Positions 1-8,678 of a stretch of 64,000 nt of DNA are shown piece after piece; within the stretch, counting starts at the first letter, position 1, and each line of letters opens with the position of its first letter. The stretch is taken from assembly GCA_016866335.1 (NCBI GenBank), contig VGMT01000001.1:102845-166844 (forward strand). The letters are read 5' to 3'. Source of the DNA: Bacteroidota bacterium (lineage in GTDB: Bacteria > Bacteroidota > Bacteroidia > CAIKAF01). Below the pieces are notes generated by a model. It made no database searches. It saw only the letters and a list, made by a program, of their open reading frames with translations, and had not been told where the DNA came from. Both the position numbers and the translations under genes were made by a program.

Positions 1-2
1 AC

Positions 3-719
3 GAGGCCCTTGAAGTAGCCCTTCGCAGACTGAGTTGGAGCCCCGAAGCTCGCACTCGAATCCTGTTTATTGCCTTAGACGCTCCCCCGCACCAAGATGA
101 ATTGGTAAAAATCCGCATGCAAACCCTTACGGCCGAAGCCGCCGCCAGAGGCATTCGCATCGTTACCTTGGCTTGCAGCGGTATGGATGCCAGCGCCGAA
201 TACCTGATGCGGTCCATAGCCTTGGCCACCAACGGCACCTACACCAGCTTAACCGACGACAGCAAGGTGGGCGGCAGCCACCGCGCACCCGTCGCCGCTT
301 CGCTCAACGTGCAAAAGCTGAATGCCCTATTGGCCGACATTCTTTACCGATTTACCTGGATGCCCGATTGCAGCAAACCTGAAAACCCCAGCATCGATAG
401 CAACCAAGTTCGCTACGTTGAAAAATGGTTCGAGCAACTGCAAGATCAGCCCGGCAACAGCAACCCCGACGGCATACGGCTTACGGTATTCCCAAATCCC
501 ACCACCGGGCCATTTCAATTGCGCTTAGATGGGGGAAATCTGCAAGGCAGCAGCTTGTATCTGCTCGACCTGGGCGGTCGGGTGGTGCAAACCTGGAACA
601 TCGAGCGCGGCAGCGATTTCCGCCCCGACATCAGCCACTTGCCCTCTGGAATGTACTATTTGGCGCTGTTCAAAAACGATTTCAGAAAAATTGAACGCAT
701 CATATTGCAAAAAAGATAG
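3..719 (+). CDS. VWA-domain protein with T9SS sorting tail, 3' part
   Basis: The reading frame is open from base 3, so the true start lies upstream of the window. The visible part begins inside a von Willebrand A-type fold (hydrophobic strand ILFIALDAP followed by a helix and IRIVTLACSG). The last 75 residues form a T9SS type A sorting domain: VFPNPTTGPFQL, then LYLLDLGGRVV, ending in a basic KIERIILQKR. Such proteins are exported by Sec, carried across the outer membrane by T9SS and anchored or released after tail cleavage. The substrate or partner is unknown. A copy of the repeated structured element starts 8 bases after the stop. Confidence 0.8.
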   Translation, partial: EALEVALRRLSWSPEARTRILFIALDAPPHQDELVKIRMQTLTAEAAARGIRIVTLACSGMDASAEYLMRSIALATNGTYTSLTDDSKVGGSHRAPVAASLNVQKLNALLADILYRFTWMPDCSKPENPSIDSNQVRYVEKWFEQLQDQPGNSNPDGIRLTVFPNPTTGPFQLRLDGGNLQGSSLYLLDLGGRVVQTWNIERGSDFRPDISHLPSGMYYLALFKNDFRKIERIILQKR

Positions 720-726
720 GTTTTTT

Positions 727-876
727 GGGGGGCGGTTGCCGGGCTTTCTCCGGTAGTCCGCAGTCCTGGGGCTTGCGTGCAGCGGCCAGGCAGGGGCTCC
801 CAAGGTCGCCCTGCCTGTTTCGCGCACGCAGGCCCCAGCCCTTTTCGGGCTACCCGGTTCAATCCCTACCGCAGGC
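727..876 (+). repeat. Dispersed structured element, copy A
   Basis: This is a GC-rich element of about 150 bp, 8 bp downstream of the VWA gene stop. Nested helices are visible: GGCGGT with ACCGC at the ends, GGTAG (752-756) with CTACC (850-854), CTGGGGC with GCCCCAG, GCGTGC with GCACGC, and an apical hairpin at 789-815 with loop TCCCAAGGTC. The conserved single-stranded motifs GGGCTTTC and GGTTCAATCC flank the second helix. The plus strand is here called the sense strand of the family. Confidence 0.8.
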
Positions 877-1103
877 CAACTCAAGTTAAAATCCCCCCGA
901 CAACTGAATTCTGTTTCAGCCATAACTCCCAACAAACAGATTGACTCCATTTGTGGGTCATGTTAAATAAACCTATTTTGATTTACCCCAATTCACATGG
1001 CTTAATTAGGTAAAGGAGCGGATTAAAATTGCCCAGGTTAAAACATCCTTGGTAGCAAACCCTGAAGCAGGTCCTTATTGGCGAATGGAATCTACCTAAA
1101 CCA
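877..1103. other. Intergenic region, no gene seen
   Basis: AT-richer sequence between element copy A and the convergent pyrophosphohydrolase gene. No protein-like frame, tRNA or clear promoter was seen. Confidence 0.6.
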
Positions 1104-1517
1104 TCACAAACCCAGCTCGTCTTCCCTAAAAAAGGCGGCAATGTTGGGTCGAAAGTACCTATCGCTTTTCAACACCTTTCCGTCTTCCCTAAAAATAGGC
1201 TTTCCTTCGGCATCCAACTTCGACATGTTCGACCTGTGGATTTCTAAGAAAATGGCTTCCATCTTGTCCATCAACCCATGCCTCAAGGCCGTTCCCAACA
1301 AAATGTACAATTGGTCGCCCAAAGCGTCGGCAATTTCAATCAGGTTGCCCTGTTGAGCAGCCTCTAAGTACTCTTCGTTTTCCTCGCGCATTAAGGAGTA
1401 GCGCAGCACTTGCTCATCGGTACTAAGCCGGTTGGGACTCTGGTTGTTTCCAATCTGAAAGGCATCGTGAAACTCAGCTACGCATGCCGACAAGTCCGTT
1501 AGGGTTGATTTAGCCAT
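1104..1517 (-). CDS. MazG-like / PRA-PH-type NTP pyrophosphohydrolase
   Basis: A 137-residue all-alpha protein. It carries the acidic metal-binding pattern of the MazG/phosphoribosyl-ATP pyrophosphohydrolase superfamily: REENEEYLEA near residue 45 and EIADALGDQLY near 62. The family hydrolyses (d)NTPs or related nucleotides to the monophosphate and pyrophosphate; the substrate cannot be read from sequence. The C-terminal half (IHRSNMSKLDAEGKP) is typical of longer stand-alone members. The start overlaps the end of the M61 peptidase gene by 19 bases, so it is probably the last gene of the LON-M61 operon. Confidence 0.75.
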   Translation of the reverse strand: MAKSTLTDLSACVAEFHDAFQIGNNQSPNRLSTDEQVLRYSLMREENEEYLEAAQQGNLIEIADALGDQLYILLGTALRHGLMDKMEAIFLEIHRSNMSKLDAEGKPIFREDGKVLKSDRYFRPNIAAFFREDELGL

Positions 1518-3400
1518 TGTGATTTTATCTGTTTTTGTTCTTGACTCGGGTTTTCAATCCAATTCAGTTCTAATCCACTCACCAAAGAAAGCCTGGAGTT
1601 GGGCAACATAATGCATTTTTCTTTTACGCCTGCCTTTTTATAACGAGCAATCTTGAGCTCAATTTTTGATTCTGCCTGCAAATTGCACACGTTCATAGGC
1701 AGTTTTTTAAGGTCTGCATTCGATTGAATGGGAATTCCCCCAACCGATAAAATACAATCGCCCATTTTAAGGCCGGCTTTTCTTCCATTTTTGGTCAAAA
1801 AATCGGTGCTTGGAACGTAAGCCTTATTTTCACGGCCATTCCAACCCAATTCAGAGGGCAAAAAACCGGGGTCAATGCAGCTAAGCGTATCTCGGTTTCG
1901 GTACGAAATTCCGGCCAAGGCCAAGGCAGCCTTTAAATGAGCTCCGTCCGGAAGCAAGCCCGCCGTACTTACAACGCCATAGGGCTGGCTGCCTTCAACG
2001 TGGTTTTTAAAAAAGGCAGGCAAGGTGCCGCCGGGGTGTAGGCTTTCAATTTCAGAAATCAAGGCCGAATCGGCAAACGGCTTATGGGCGCCATAGCGCT
2101 GCATTAAATCCTGCATCAACTCTGGGAACCCCCTGTCTGGATTCAATTGCCGCAGCCACAAATCCAATCCCAAGGACAGCAAGGCTCCCTTTTGGTACAC
2201 ATTCCCGTACTGAGCCTTTGTTTTCCCTAAGCAGTTTAAGGAAAGTTCGGTAAACGAAAGGTTATCGCCATAGGGTGCTGCACCTCGAATTTTCTCTGCA
2301 ATCCAATCTAAAAAGGCGTCGGGGCTCATTATTCCAGCCCGCACCTGAACCAAGGCGCTGGTGTATTCGGTGGCTCCTTCGTACAACCACAAATGCCTCG
2401 ACATGCTGGGATTGTGGTAATCGAACCGGTGGATTTGCTCTGAATGTAGGTTTAATGGGGTTAGAATATGGAAAAATTCATGTGAGGCCACATCGCGCAT
2501 CATGTTCAAAAAGTATTCCCGGGTTATTAGGGGCAAAAAATACACCGAAGATGTTCCATGCTCCAAGGCGCCAGCCGAGGGACGCAATTCTGAGCTTACA
2601 TAAACCAAAAAACTGTATTTATTTACCGGCAGTTGCCCACCCAAATAGGAGAAAATTCCATTCATAAGCGGCTGTAAAACCTCCTTAATTTCTTGAGCGG
2701 CAATTTCTTTCTTTTCATGGTAAACGGCAATTTCAATTTGACAATTTCCTACCCTTAGGTTTGCAATGTCAAGCGGAGCCGCTAGTAGAGGCTGATCGAT
2801 AAGTTGATGGTAATTTGTGTACTTTAAAATTGCATTATTCCCCTTCTGTAGAACCTCGTTGCCGCTGCTCAATGAAAATCCAGGAGGCAGTTGGATGTGC
2901 AGGGCATGGGGTAAATTGCCTTCCTTGCCAGAAAGGTAGCCTACAATTCCGTGCGTATTTAGTAAAAACACCTTTCCCTGCTCAAACGAAGTGCCGGCGG
3001 GTTCAAAAACGCGGTTCAGGTAATTGTTGTCGTCAAAGCTATCGTGAACCCAATATTCAATGGAATCGGCTTGGCTGGGTATGTTCCATGAATTTTGATC
3101 GGCGGCCTCTAAAAAATAGCGCTGCCCGGAATCCCAATAGAACAGAGAATCAACAAATCGACCAAAATCATACACCGCATAGGTTCCTGGCACCATGCGG
3201 GGCATTCGAAATACAAAAGGTGGCTGTATTGCTTTATCCCAGTGAATGTGAACCAGAATCCGGTCGTTGTTTACCTGGTTTAAATCAAGCCGAACCTTTA
3301 GGGAATCGGTTTGGGCGTAGGAAACACCGAATAAAAAAAGAAAAAAAGCAATTAGAATGGATTTACCATTCGGCAGGAGGAATGTGTTTGAAGTGGCCAT
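1499..3400 (-). CDS. M61-family metallopeptidase with PDZ domain
   Basis: The start chosen is the ATG at 3400, giving 633 residues. It places a signal peptide (FFLFLFGVSYAQ) at the N terminus; the frame continues upstream without a credible start. An immunoglobulin-like N-terminal region is followed by the zinc motif HEFFH at about residues 307-311 and the third ligand in LYEGATEY about 30 residues later. A PDZ-like domain (GLKMGDCILSVGG) lies near the C terminus. This matches the M61 glycyl aminopeptidase family. It is probably periplasmic or surface-exposed. It overlaps the LON-domain gene upstream by 38 bases. Confidence 0.8.
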   Translation of the reverse strand: MATSNTFLLPNGKSILIAFFLFLFGVSYAQTDSLKVRLDLNQVNNDRILVHIHWDKAIQPPFVFRMPRMVPGTYAVYDFGRFVDSLFYWDSGQRYFLEAADQNSWNIPSQADSIEYWVHDSFDDNNYLNRVFEPAGTSFEQGKVFLLNTHGIVGYLSGKEGNLPHALHIQLPPGFSLSSGNEVLQKGNNAILKYTNYHQLIDQPLLAAPLDIANLRVGNCQIEIAVYHEKKEIAAQEIKEVLQPLMNGIFSYLGGQLPVNKYSFLVYVSSELRPSAGALEHGTSSVYFLPLITREYFLNMMRDVASHEFFHILTPLNLHSEQIHRFDYHNPSMSRHLWLYEGATEYTSALVQVRAGIMSPDAFLDWIAEKIRGAAPYGDNLSFTELSLNCLGKTKAQYGNVYQKGALLSLGLDLWLRQLNPDRGFPELMQDLMQRYGAHKPFADSALISEIESLHPGGTLPAFFKNHVEGSQPYGVVSTAGLLPDGAHLKAALALAGISYRNRDTLSCIDPGFLPSELGWNGRENKAYVPSTDFLTKNGRKAGLKMGDCILSVGGIPIQSNADLKKLPMNVCNLQAESKIELKIARYKKAGVKEKCIMLPNSRLSLVSGLELNWIENPSQEQKQIKSQWLNQP

Positions 3401-4031
3401 TAAGAGCGACGCGTTTTCTAATTTCTTCACGGTGGACCAAATTAGGAAGAAATTCACGCAAATGGCTCAAAATTTCTGTTTGCCGAACCGTTTCACTGGG
3501 TAGAGTAAGAAGTTTAAATTCGCGTTCAATAGGTAGGTTCAGGTAATGAGCCACCTGAAAGGAAGCAAAATAATTGCTGTCGGGAACAAAACGTTCGGGG
3601 ATGTTCAGAATATGAGCCAATTTTATTAGGCTTTCTCTAAATTCCTCCCAAACCTTGGGGTCGGCCTCAGCTTGGCTATGAAAGGAATGCAATTCGTGGT
3701 TTTCGGTAACGTTACCGGCAGGCCAAGAAGCGTTGGGGGCTGTTTTAAAAAACTCAAGAATGCGAACGCAATGCTGACCAATGGTTTTGATGTCCATGGA
3801 ACCGTCGGGGTAGGTCGTTTCAATAACACTCAGTTCTAAAATGGTTGCCCATTCAGAGGGCGAACCGTTTAAAACAGGAAGTAAGCCAAACCGACCATCG
3901 CCATTTTTAATGTGTTGAATCAAATCCTTATACCTAGGCTCAAAGATGTGGAGATTGAATTTTTCTTTGGGAAAAACCACCGCATTTAAAGGAAAAAGGG
4001 GCAAAAAAAACGAGGTGGGCCTAGGTGTCAT
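3363..4031 (-). CDS. LON peptidase substrate-binding-domain protein
   Basis: 222 residues consisting of the N-terminal LON domain alone (FPLNAVVFPKEKFNLHIFEP near the start, then RYKDLIQHI and GRFGL). It has no AAA+ or protease domain, so it is not Lon itself. Stand-alone LON-domain proteins are widespread and poorly characterised; a role in substrate recognition is inferred from Lon. First gene of a minus-strand group with the M61 peptidase and a pyrophosphohydrolase. Confidence 0.8.
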   Translation of the reverse strand: MTPRPTSFFLPLFPLNAVVFPKEKFNLHIFEPRYKDLIQHIKNGDGRFGLLPVLNGSPSEWATILELSVIETTYPDGSMDIKTIGQHCVRILEFFKTAPNASWPAGNVTENHELHSFHSQAEADPKVWEEFRESLIKLAHILNIPERFVPDSNYFASFQVAHYLNLPIEREFKLLTLPSETVRQTEILSHLREFLPNLVHREEIRKRVALNGHFKHIPPAEW

Positions 4032-4116
4032 GAGGCTATAACCCCAAGGCCTTTAAAATGTTTAGAATTTAATCATAAATAGATTGAAAAATAGATAAAT
4101 ACGTTCAAAGCTCACA

Positions 4117-4206
4117 TTAAAAAACATCAAATTGGGCCGCATTCATTCCAATGATAGAAGCGGTCATTGGCCGGCCAAACAAATCCAGCAGAGGTTTAAT
4201 GAACGA
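4117..4206 (-). other. Possible C-terminal gene remnant next to element C
   Basis: On the minus strand a protein-like frame (SFIKPLLDLFGRPMTASIIG, then MNAAQFDVF) ends at a TAA at 4117-4119. It has no start: upstream it runs straight into the GC-rich repeat element. It could be the tail of a gene cut by the element or by a rearrangement. It could also be chance, because GC-rich elements stay open in several frames. I do not recognise the family. Confidence 0.25.
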
Positions 4207-4208
4207 GA

Positions 4209-4350
4209 GCGGCAGGGATAGAGCTAGGCTAGCCCACAGGGGCGTGGCCGTGCTGGCGCGAGGCTGAGGGAGCGACCTTGGGAGCTACCCGAAGGCCGCT
4301 GCCAGCAAGACCAGGCCCCGAGGACTAGCAGCGATAGCCCGCAGCCGCCC
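4209..4350 (-). repeat. Dispersed structured element, copy C
   Basis: Family member in sense orientation to the minus-strand gene whose TAG stop (4350-4352) touches the element. Visible pairs are GCGGC with GCCGC at the ends, GCTAG with CTAGC, GGGGC with GCCCC, TGCTGGC with GCCAGCA, and the apical hairpin GGGAGC/GCTaCCC enclosing the conserved GACCTTGGGA loop. Arm sequences differ from other copies while pairing is kept. Confidence 0.75.
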
Positions 4351-5537
4351 TACTCCAACCCATCAACCCAGCTCTGCAAATAGGCATACTTGGGCATAAG
4401 CTTTCCATTTTGAGCAATGGTCGCCTGTTCAAAAACAAGGGCATGTGGCTGACTTTCAAACTCTTGAAGCAAAGGAAGCAGTTCAGAGCCGAAATGCGTG
4501 GAGGCATCGGCCGGCAAAGCGGCAGGCAGGTTATCGACCGCCATAACAGCGATGGCCGAGGGCGAAAGAAAATCTGTTTCTTGAAAGGAAATTTTGTCCC
4601 AGCCGTAGACCGGATCCTTGAGCGTGGAAGCCCGAAGGGTGCAAGGCAAAGGCCCGTTGATATCGCAGCTAATGTCGCCAACCACCTGAACCTGCGTTTT
4701 GCTGAGCTGTTCAGCACTTAAAAATCGGGGAGAAATGGAAGACCAAAAATGCCCTGTCATTAGAATTTGAGCGTTGGAAACGAAAGGCAGAAAATGAGCC
4801 TTGTACAGCTGGGGCTCAGAAAAAAATTCAGCCGCATCGAAGCCTTCGTCTTGAATACGAACATTGTATTGGTCGTAATCGATGTTTTTGTACCAACGCC
4901 CTGTTTCAGGGAAAGGCAGATTGGCATCGATTTCTTTAAAATTCAATTGCCTTAAAACAGAAAGGGCTCCTTGAGCCACACGGCCTTGGCCGGTAAGCAA
5001 AATGCGAACATCGGCCACCTTCCAATCTGAAAGCGCAAGATTCATTTGATGGCGGCTATTTAAATCGGCCGTATGCGGCAAGGGTTGCTGAAGGGTTTTT
5101 TGGGAAAAGGTGCGCAGGGTATTGTAGGCCCCTACCACCCCTGCATAATAACCAAAACCAATAAGACGCTGGCCATGTGAATCGCGTAGGCATTCGTAAT
5201 CAATCAACCGAATGTTGCGTTGCAAGACCTCTTGCAGCATTTTAAGGTTGTGGGATTGGCGCTTAATGGTGTGCGAAAAAAAGAAGTAGGTTGAATTGGG
5301 AACAAGATCGTCGGGGGGCACCTCCTTAATCCCAAGGTAAACCTGGGCGGTTCGGCTTTCGTCAATCTCAATACCTTGTTCTTGAAAAAGAGCATCAGAA
5401 AAGCAACGGTGGGCGGAAGGTTCAGCCCAAATGGAGATGTTGGAATTGCTTTGGGCGAATGCAAGGGCTTGCTCAGGGTTTAAAGCACATCGAAAATCTG
5501 GCGGGGATTTGCGTTCGCGAATCAGACAATAAATCAT
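4350..5537 (-). CDS. Lysine-ketoglutarate reductase / saccharopine dehydrogenase-like oxidoreductase
   Basis: 395 residues from the ATG at 5537. The longer open frame extends into the divergent rpoD gene and reads as non-coding. The N terminus (MIYCLIRERKSPPD, then PSAHRCFSDALF and VYLGIKEVP) matches the AlaDH/PNT-type N-terminal domain of the LKR/saccharopine dehydrogenase family. A Rossmann-like motif, RILLTGQGRVAQGAL, follows in the middle. The exact reaction is uncertain, since many bacterial members are annotated only as NAD(P)-dependent oxidoreductases. A TATTTTTG box ends 4 bases before the ATG, suggesting a leaderless message. The stop codon abuts element C. Confidence 0.7.
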   Translation of the reverse strand: MIYCLIRERKSPPDFRCALNPEQALAFAQSNSNISIWAEPSAHRCFSDALFQEQGIEIDESRTAQVYLGIKEVPPDDLVPNSTYFFFSHTIKRQSHNLKMLQEVLQRNIRLIDYECLRDSHGQRLIGFGYYAGVVGAYNTLRTFSQKTLQQPLPHTADLNSRHQMNLALSDWKVADVRILLTGQGRVAQGALSVLRQLNFKEIDANLPFPETGRWYKNIDYDQYNVRIQDEGFDAAEFFSEPQLYKAHFLPFVSNAQILMTGHFWSSISPRFLSAEQLSKTQVQVVGDISCDINGPLPCTLRASTLKDPVYGWDKISFQETDFLSPSAIAVMAVDNLPAALPADASTHFGSELLPLLQEFESQPHALVFEQATIAQNGKLMPKYAYLQSWVDGLE

Positions 5538-5541
5538 GCTG

Positions 5542-5549
5542 CAAAAATA
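5542..5549 (-). promoter_or_regulatory. -7 box (TATTTTTG), leaderless spacing
   Basis: A perfect TAnnTTTG match on the minus strand, separated by CAGC from the ATG at 5537. No clear TTG is seen at the -33 distance. Confidence 0.55.
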
Positions 5550-5707
5550 GGCCAAAGGGGGAAAGGAAAGCGAGAAAACAGAAAAAGAAAGAACGGATTT
5601 GGGATTGAAAGAGGCTAAGTTTAACGTATTTAAACAGTTCGCACAGGTGGGTATGCAACCTAGACCATAGACATTTCGTTTAAGAAGACGGAACAACAAA
5701 AAAAAGG

Positions 5708-6568
5708 ATGAGGCAATTAAAAATAACCAAACAGGTAACCAACCGTGAAGATGCGTCGTTGGACAAATACTTAACCGAAATAAGCAAGGAAAACATGATT
5801 GCGATGGAAGAAGAGGTTGAGTTGGCACGAAGGATAAAAGCAGGAGACAGCGAGGCACTTAAACGGTTGGTAAGTGCAAATTTGCGGTTTGTGGTTTCGG
5901 TGGCCAAGCAGTATCAAAATCAGGGAATGGCTTTGCCAGATTTGATTAACGAGGGGAATTTGGGATTAATCAAAGCAGCTCAGCGGTTTGATGAAACGCG
6001 GGGGTTTAAGTTTATATCGTATGCTGTTTGGTGGATTCGGCAATCGATTTTGGCATCGTTGGCTGAGAATGCCCGACTGGTTCGTTTGCCCTCGAATCGG
6101 ATTGGTTCTGCCCAAAGGGCATTTCGGGTTGCGGGCGAATTGGAGCAATTGTATGGTCGTGAGCCATCGATCGATGAATTGGCCGATGCTATGAACATGA
6201 CAGCGAAAGATGTGATTGAAGCTATGAATGCGTCTTCGCGCCACCATTCGGTTGATGCGCCTATGCAAGAGGGAGAAGACGGTAGTTTTTTGGATATGTA
6301 TCCCGATTTCAATGTAGCCAGGCCAGACAAAGCTTTGATTGACGGTGGATTGAAACTTGAATTGAGTCAGGGTTTAGATGCCTTGAACGAGCGGGAGCGC
6401 GAAATCATTGAAATGTATTTTGGATTAAGGGGGGCGCACCCGATGAATTTAGAAGAAATCAGCTACAGGTTAAATTTAACCCGAGAGCGTGTTCGGCAAT
6501 TAAAGGAATACGGTATTCGGCGAATTAAACAAAGTTCTAATTTGGCCGCTCTGCGAAGCTATTTGTAA
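5708..6568 (+). CDS. rpoD: Primary RNA polymerase sigma factor RpoD/SigA
   Basis: 286 residues, the short sigma-70 form usual in Bacteroidota, without the acidic region 1.1. Region 1.2 (DASLDKYLTEIS), region 2 (NLRFVVSVAKQYQNQG, DLINEGNLGLIKAAQRFDET, FKFISYAVWWIRQSI), region 3 and region 4.2 (LNLTRERVRQLKEYGIRRIK) are all present. It recognises the TAnnTTTG-type promoters seen throughout the window. The unusual promoter consensus of the phylum is a property of this factor. It is divergent from the oxidoreductase gene with 170 bp between the starts. Confidence 0.95.
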   Translation: MRQLKITKQVTNREDASLDKYLTEISKENMIAMEEEVELARRIKAGDSEALKRLVSANLRFVVSVAKQYQNQGMALPDLINEGNLGLIKAAQRFDETRGFKFISYAVWWIRQSILASLAENARLVRLPSNRIGSAQRAFRVAGELEQLYGREPSIDELADAMNMTAKDVIEAMNASSRHHSVDAPMQEGEDGSFLDMYPDFNVARPDKALIDGGLKLELSQGLDALNEREREIIEMYFGLRGAHPMNLEEISYRLNLTRERVRQLKEYGIRRIKQSSNLAALRSYL

Positions 6569-6576
6569 CAAAATAG

Positions 6577-6584
6577 TACCTTTC
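6577..6584 (+). promoter_or_regulatory. -7 box (TACCTTTC) upstream of rpe, leaderless spacing
   Basis: TACCTTTC is one base off the TAnnTTTG consensus and is separated by GGGC from the rpe ATG. It lies in the 20-bp gap after rpoD, so rpe may have its own promoter as well as read-through. Confidence 0.45.
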
Positions 6585-6588
6585 GGGC

Positions 6589-7248
6589 ATGAAAACGCCT
6601 ATAATAGCCCCTTCCCTACTTTCGGCCAATTTTGGTTTGTTGAACGGCGAAGTTGAAATGCTTGAATTGAGTCAGGCCGAATGGTTGCATTTGGACGTTA
6701 TGGACGGGCGTTTTGTCCCCAACATCTCTTTTGGATTTCCTGTAGTAGAGGCCGTTCGTAGGCAGAGCCAAAAGTTTTTAGATGTGCATTTAATGATTGA
6801 ACAGCCGGAACTGTATGTGGATCGTTTTGCCAAAGCCGGTTCCGATTTAATCTCGGTACACTGGGAGGCGTGCAGGCATTTGCACAGGACCCTTCAGATG
6901 ATTCGCGATGCTGGGAAAAAATCAGGAGTGGCCATAAATCCGCACACCCCCGTTAAAGGTTTGCGCAGTATTTTGTCGTCGACAGATTTAATTCTCATTA
7001 TGAGTGTAAACCCTGGATTTGGAGGTCAACGGTTTATTCCGGAGTCGTTGGAACGTATTTCAGAAACGCGAAAAATGATTGACGATGCAGGATACTCAAA
7101 CATACATATTGAGGTAGATGGGGGAATTGGTCTGGAGAATGCTGGGGCTGTAATTCAGGCAGGAGCCACGGTTTTGGTAGCGGGGAGTAGTGTTTTTGGT
7201 TCTGCAAACCCCCAAGAAACCATTTCAAAGTTAAGAGCGGCTAAATAA
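6589..7248 (+). CDS. rpe: Ribulose-phosphate 3-epimerase
   Basis: 219 residues, full length for the family. It interconverts ribulose 5-phosphate and xylulose 5-phosphate in the pentose phosphate pathway. The TIM-barrel signatures are intact: IIAPSLLSANFG, LHLDVMDGRFVPNISFG (metal and catalytic Asp/His), DVHLMIEQPE, MSVNPGFGGQRFIP and EVDGGI near the phosphate site. It is convergent with engB, with only 2 bp between the stops. Confidence 0.95.
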   Translation: MKTPIIAPSLLSANFGLLNGEVEMLELSQAEWLHLDVMDGRFVPNISFGFPVVEAVRRQSQKFLDVHLMIEQPELYVDRFAKAGSDLISVHWEACRHLHRTLQMIRDAGKKSGVAINPHTPVKGLRSILSSTDLILIMSVNPGFGGQRFIPESLERISETRKMIDDAGYSNIHIEVDGGIGLENAGAVIQAGATVLVAGSSVFGSANPQETISKLRAAK

Positions 7249-7250
7249 AA

Positions 7251-7850
7251 TCAACTTGATTTAGGAATGTGGGTTTCCATCCATTCCCAGAGGGCGTCCT
7301 GTCCGGTCTTTTTAAGCGAACTGGTCATGAATTCGGGGGGCAACTCTGCCCAGTCCTTTTTCAGTTCTGATTGAATGCTTTGAATTTGCCTTTGGCCTTG
7401 CAGCTTAGAAAGTTTGTCGATTTTGGTGTACACAATGGCACAGGGAATGGTGCTTTTAGCAAGCCAAAGCAGCATTTCGCGATCCAGTTTTTGGAGTGGC
7501 AGGCGGCAATCGATTAAAACCAATGCAGCAAGAAGGGTTTGGGTTTTTGCTAAATAGCCATGAATCAGTTGGTCGAAATCGCGGCGCAGGCTTTTGCTGA
7601 CCTTTGCAAAACCGTACCCGGGCAAATCTACCAGGTAAAAGTGGTTGTCGACCAAAAAATGGTTAATAAGTCGGGTTTTTCCAGGAGTAGATGAGGTTTT
7701 AGCTGGGCCTTTTCCGCCCGCCAGCAAATTCAGCAGAGAAGATTTACCCACATTTGAACGACCAATAAAGGCATATTCTGGCAGGCCTGTTGTTGGGCAT
7801 TGAGAAACCTTAGCCGAAGAAGCAATAAATTCAACCGTTCTTTTCCCCAT
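7251..7850 (-). CDS. engB: Ribosome biogenesis GTPase EngB/YsxC (YihA)
   Basis: 199 residues. The GTPase motifs are complete: G1 GRSNVGKS (30-37), G2/G3 SSTPGKTR and DLPGYGFAKV, G4 YTKIDKL. The family is needed for 50S subunit assembly. Its start overlaps the stop of the upstream alpha/beta hydrolase by one base (TAATG), so the two are translationally coupled. Confidence 0.95.
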   Translation of the reverse strand: MGKRTVEFIASSAKVSQCPTTGLPEYAFIGRSNVGKSSLLNLLAGGKGPAKTSSTPGKTRLINHFLVDNHFYLVDLPGYGFAKVSKSLRRDFDQLIHGYLAKTQTLLAALVLIDCRLPLQKLDREMLLWLAKSTIPCAIVYTKIDKLSKLQGQRQIQSIQSELKKDWAELPPEFMTSSLKKTGQDALWEWMETHIPKSS

Positions 7851-8614
7851 TATGCTAACTGGGTTGATTCAAGCCAACCTTGCAACAGGGAATTAAATTC
7901 AGAGGGCCGTTCCATCATAGGGGCATGTCCACAGTTTTCGACCCAATACAACGTGCTGTTTGGCAGCAGGGCACGAAATTCGGTGGCTACTTCAGGGGGC
8001 GTAATATGGTCGTTTTTACCCCAAATCAAGCAAACTGGAAGGTTCATTTTAGGCAATTCGTTGGCCATATTGTGCCTAATGGCGGATTTTGCTAAGGAAA
8101 TAATCCGAATGGCCTTAAGTTTATTGTTGACAATTTCAAACACCTCGTCCACCAGTTCTTTGCTTGCCGTAGCCGGGTCGTAAAAGGTATATTCCACCCT
8201 TGATTTGATAAAATTGTAGTCGGATTTTCTGGGATAAGAACCGCCAAAAGCATTTTCGTACAAACCAGAAGAGCCGGTCAGAATTAAACGCTGAACCTTA
8301 TTGGGATGAGCAGCGGTATAAATAAGGCCAACATGCCCCCCTAAGGAATTTCCTAAAAGCGACACGTGTTCATAACCTTTGAATTCAATAAACTCAGCTA
8401 AAAAATCACCCAAGCGTTTCACATTGGTATCCAACATGGGCATGGTATAAATAGGCATGATGGGAATAACCAAGGTATAGTTTGCGCTGAAATGCGAAAC
8501 AACCTCTTTAAAGTTGCTCAAAGCCCCAAATAGTCCATGAAGGATAATCAGAACAGGACCCTGTCCTTCTTCCACATACTCGAAGCTACCTTGTTTTTTG
8601 ACCTTCAGTTCCAT
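7850..8614 (-). CDS. Alpha/beta hydrolase
   Basis: 254 residues with an alpha/beta hydrolase fold: oxyanion-hole region LHGLFGALSNF, nucleophile elbow LLGNSLGGHVG with catalytic Ser, acid in WGKNDHITP, and catalytic His in NCGHAPMMERP. No signal peptide is seen, so it is probably cytoplasmic. The substrate cannot be told from sequence; the arrangement resembles carboxylesterase or MenH-like hydrolases. A TACCTTTG box lies 25 bases before the ATG. In an operon with engB. Confidence 0.85.
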   Translation of the reverse strand: MELKVKKQGSFEYVEEGQGPVLIILHGLFGALSNFKEVVSHFSANYTLVIPIMPIYTMPMLDTNVKRLGDFLAEFIEFKGYEHVSLLGNSLGGHVGLIYTAAHPNKVQRLILTGSSGLYENAFGGSYPRKSDYNFIKSRVEYTFYDPATASKELVDEVFEIVNNKLKAIRIISLAKSAIRHNMANELPKMNLPVCLIWGKNDHITPPEVATEFRALLPNSTLYWVENCGHAPMMERPSEFNSLLQGWLESTQLA

Positions 8615-8678
8615 TCCTTTATGGAATTGTTTTGGTTTTCAAAGGTAGAGAAAAATTACACGTAACCACCTTCATCGT

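Noticed and set aside
727..876. Insertion sequence or transposase remnant at the repeat copies
   Set aside because: No transposase frame, no target-site duplication seen, and copies differ by paired changes rather than by truncation.
525..950. 141-codon minus-strand frame over the VWA gene end and element A
   Set aside because: Opposite a convincing T9SS tail and running through the repeat element.
2815..3546. 243-codon plus-strand frame opposite the M61 and LON genes
   Set aside because: Basic, Cys- and Arg-rich composition typical of an antisense shadow; the minus-strand genes have clear motifs.
5538..5858. N-terminal extension of the oxidoreductase
   Set aside because: Overlaps the divergent rpoD coding region and lacks family similarity; the ATG at 5537 has a promoter at the correct spacing.
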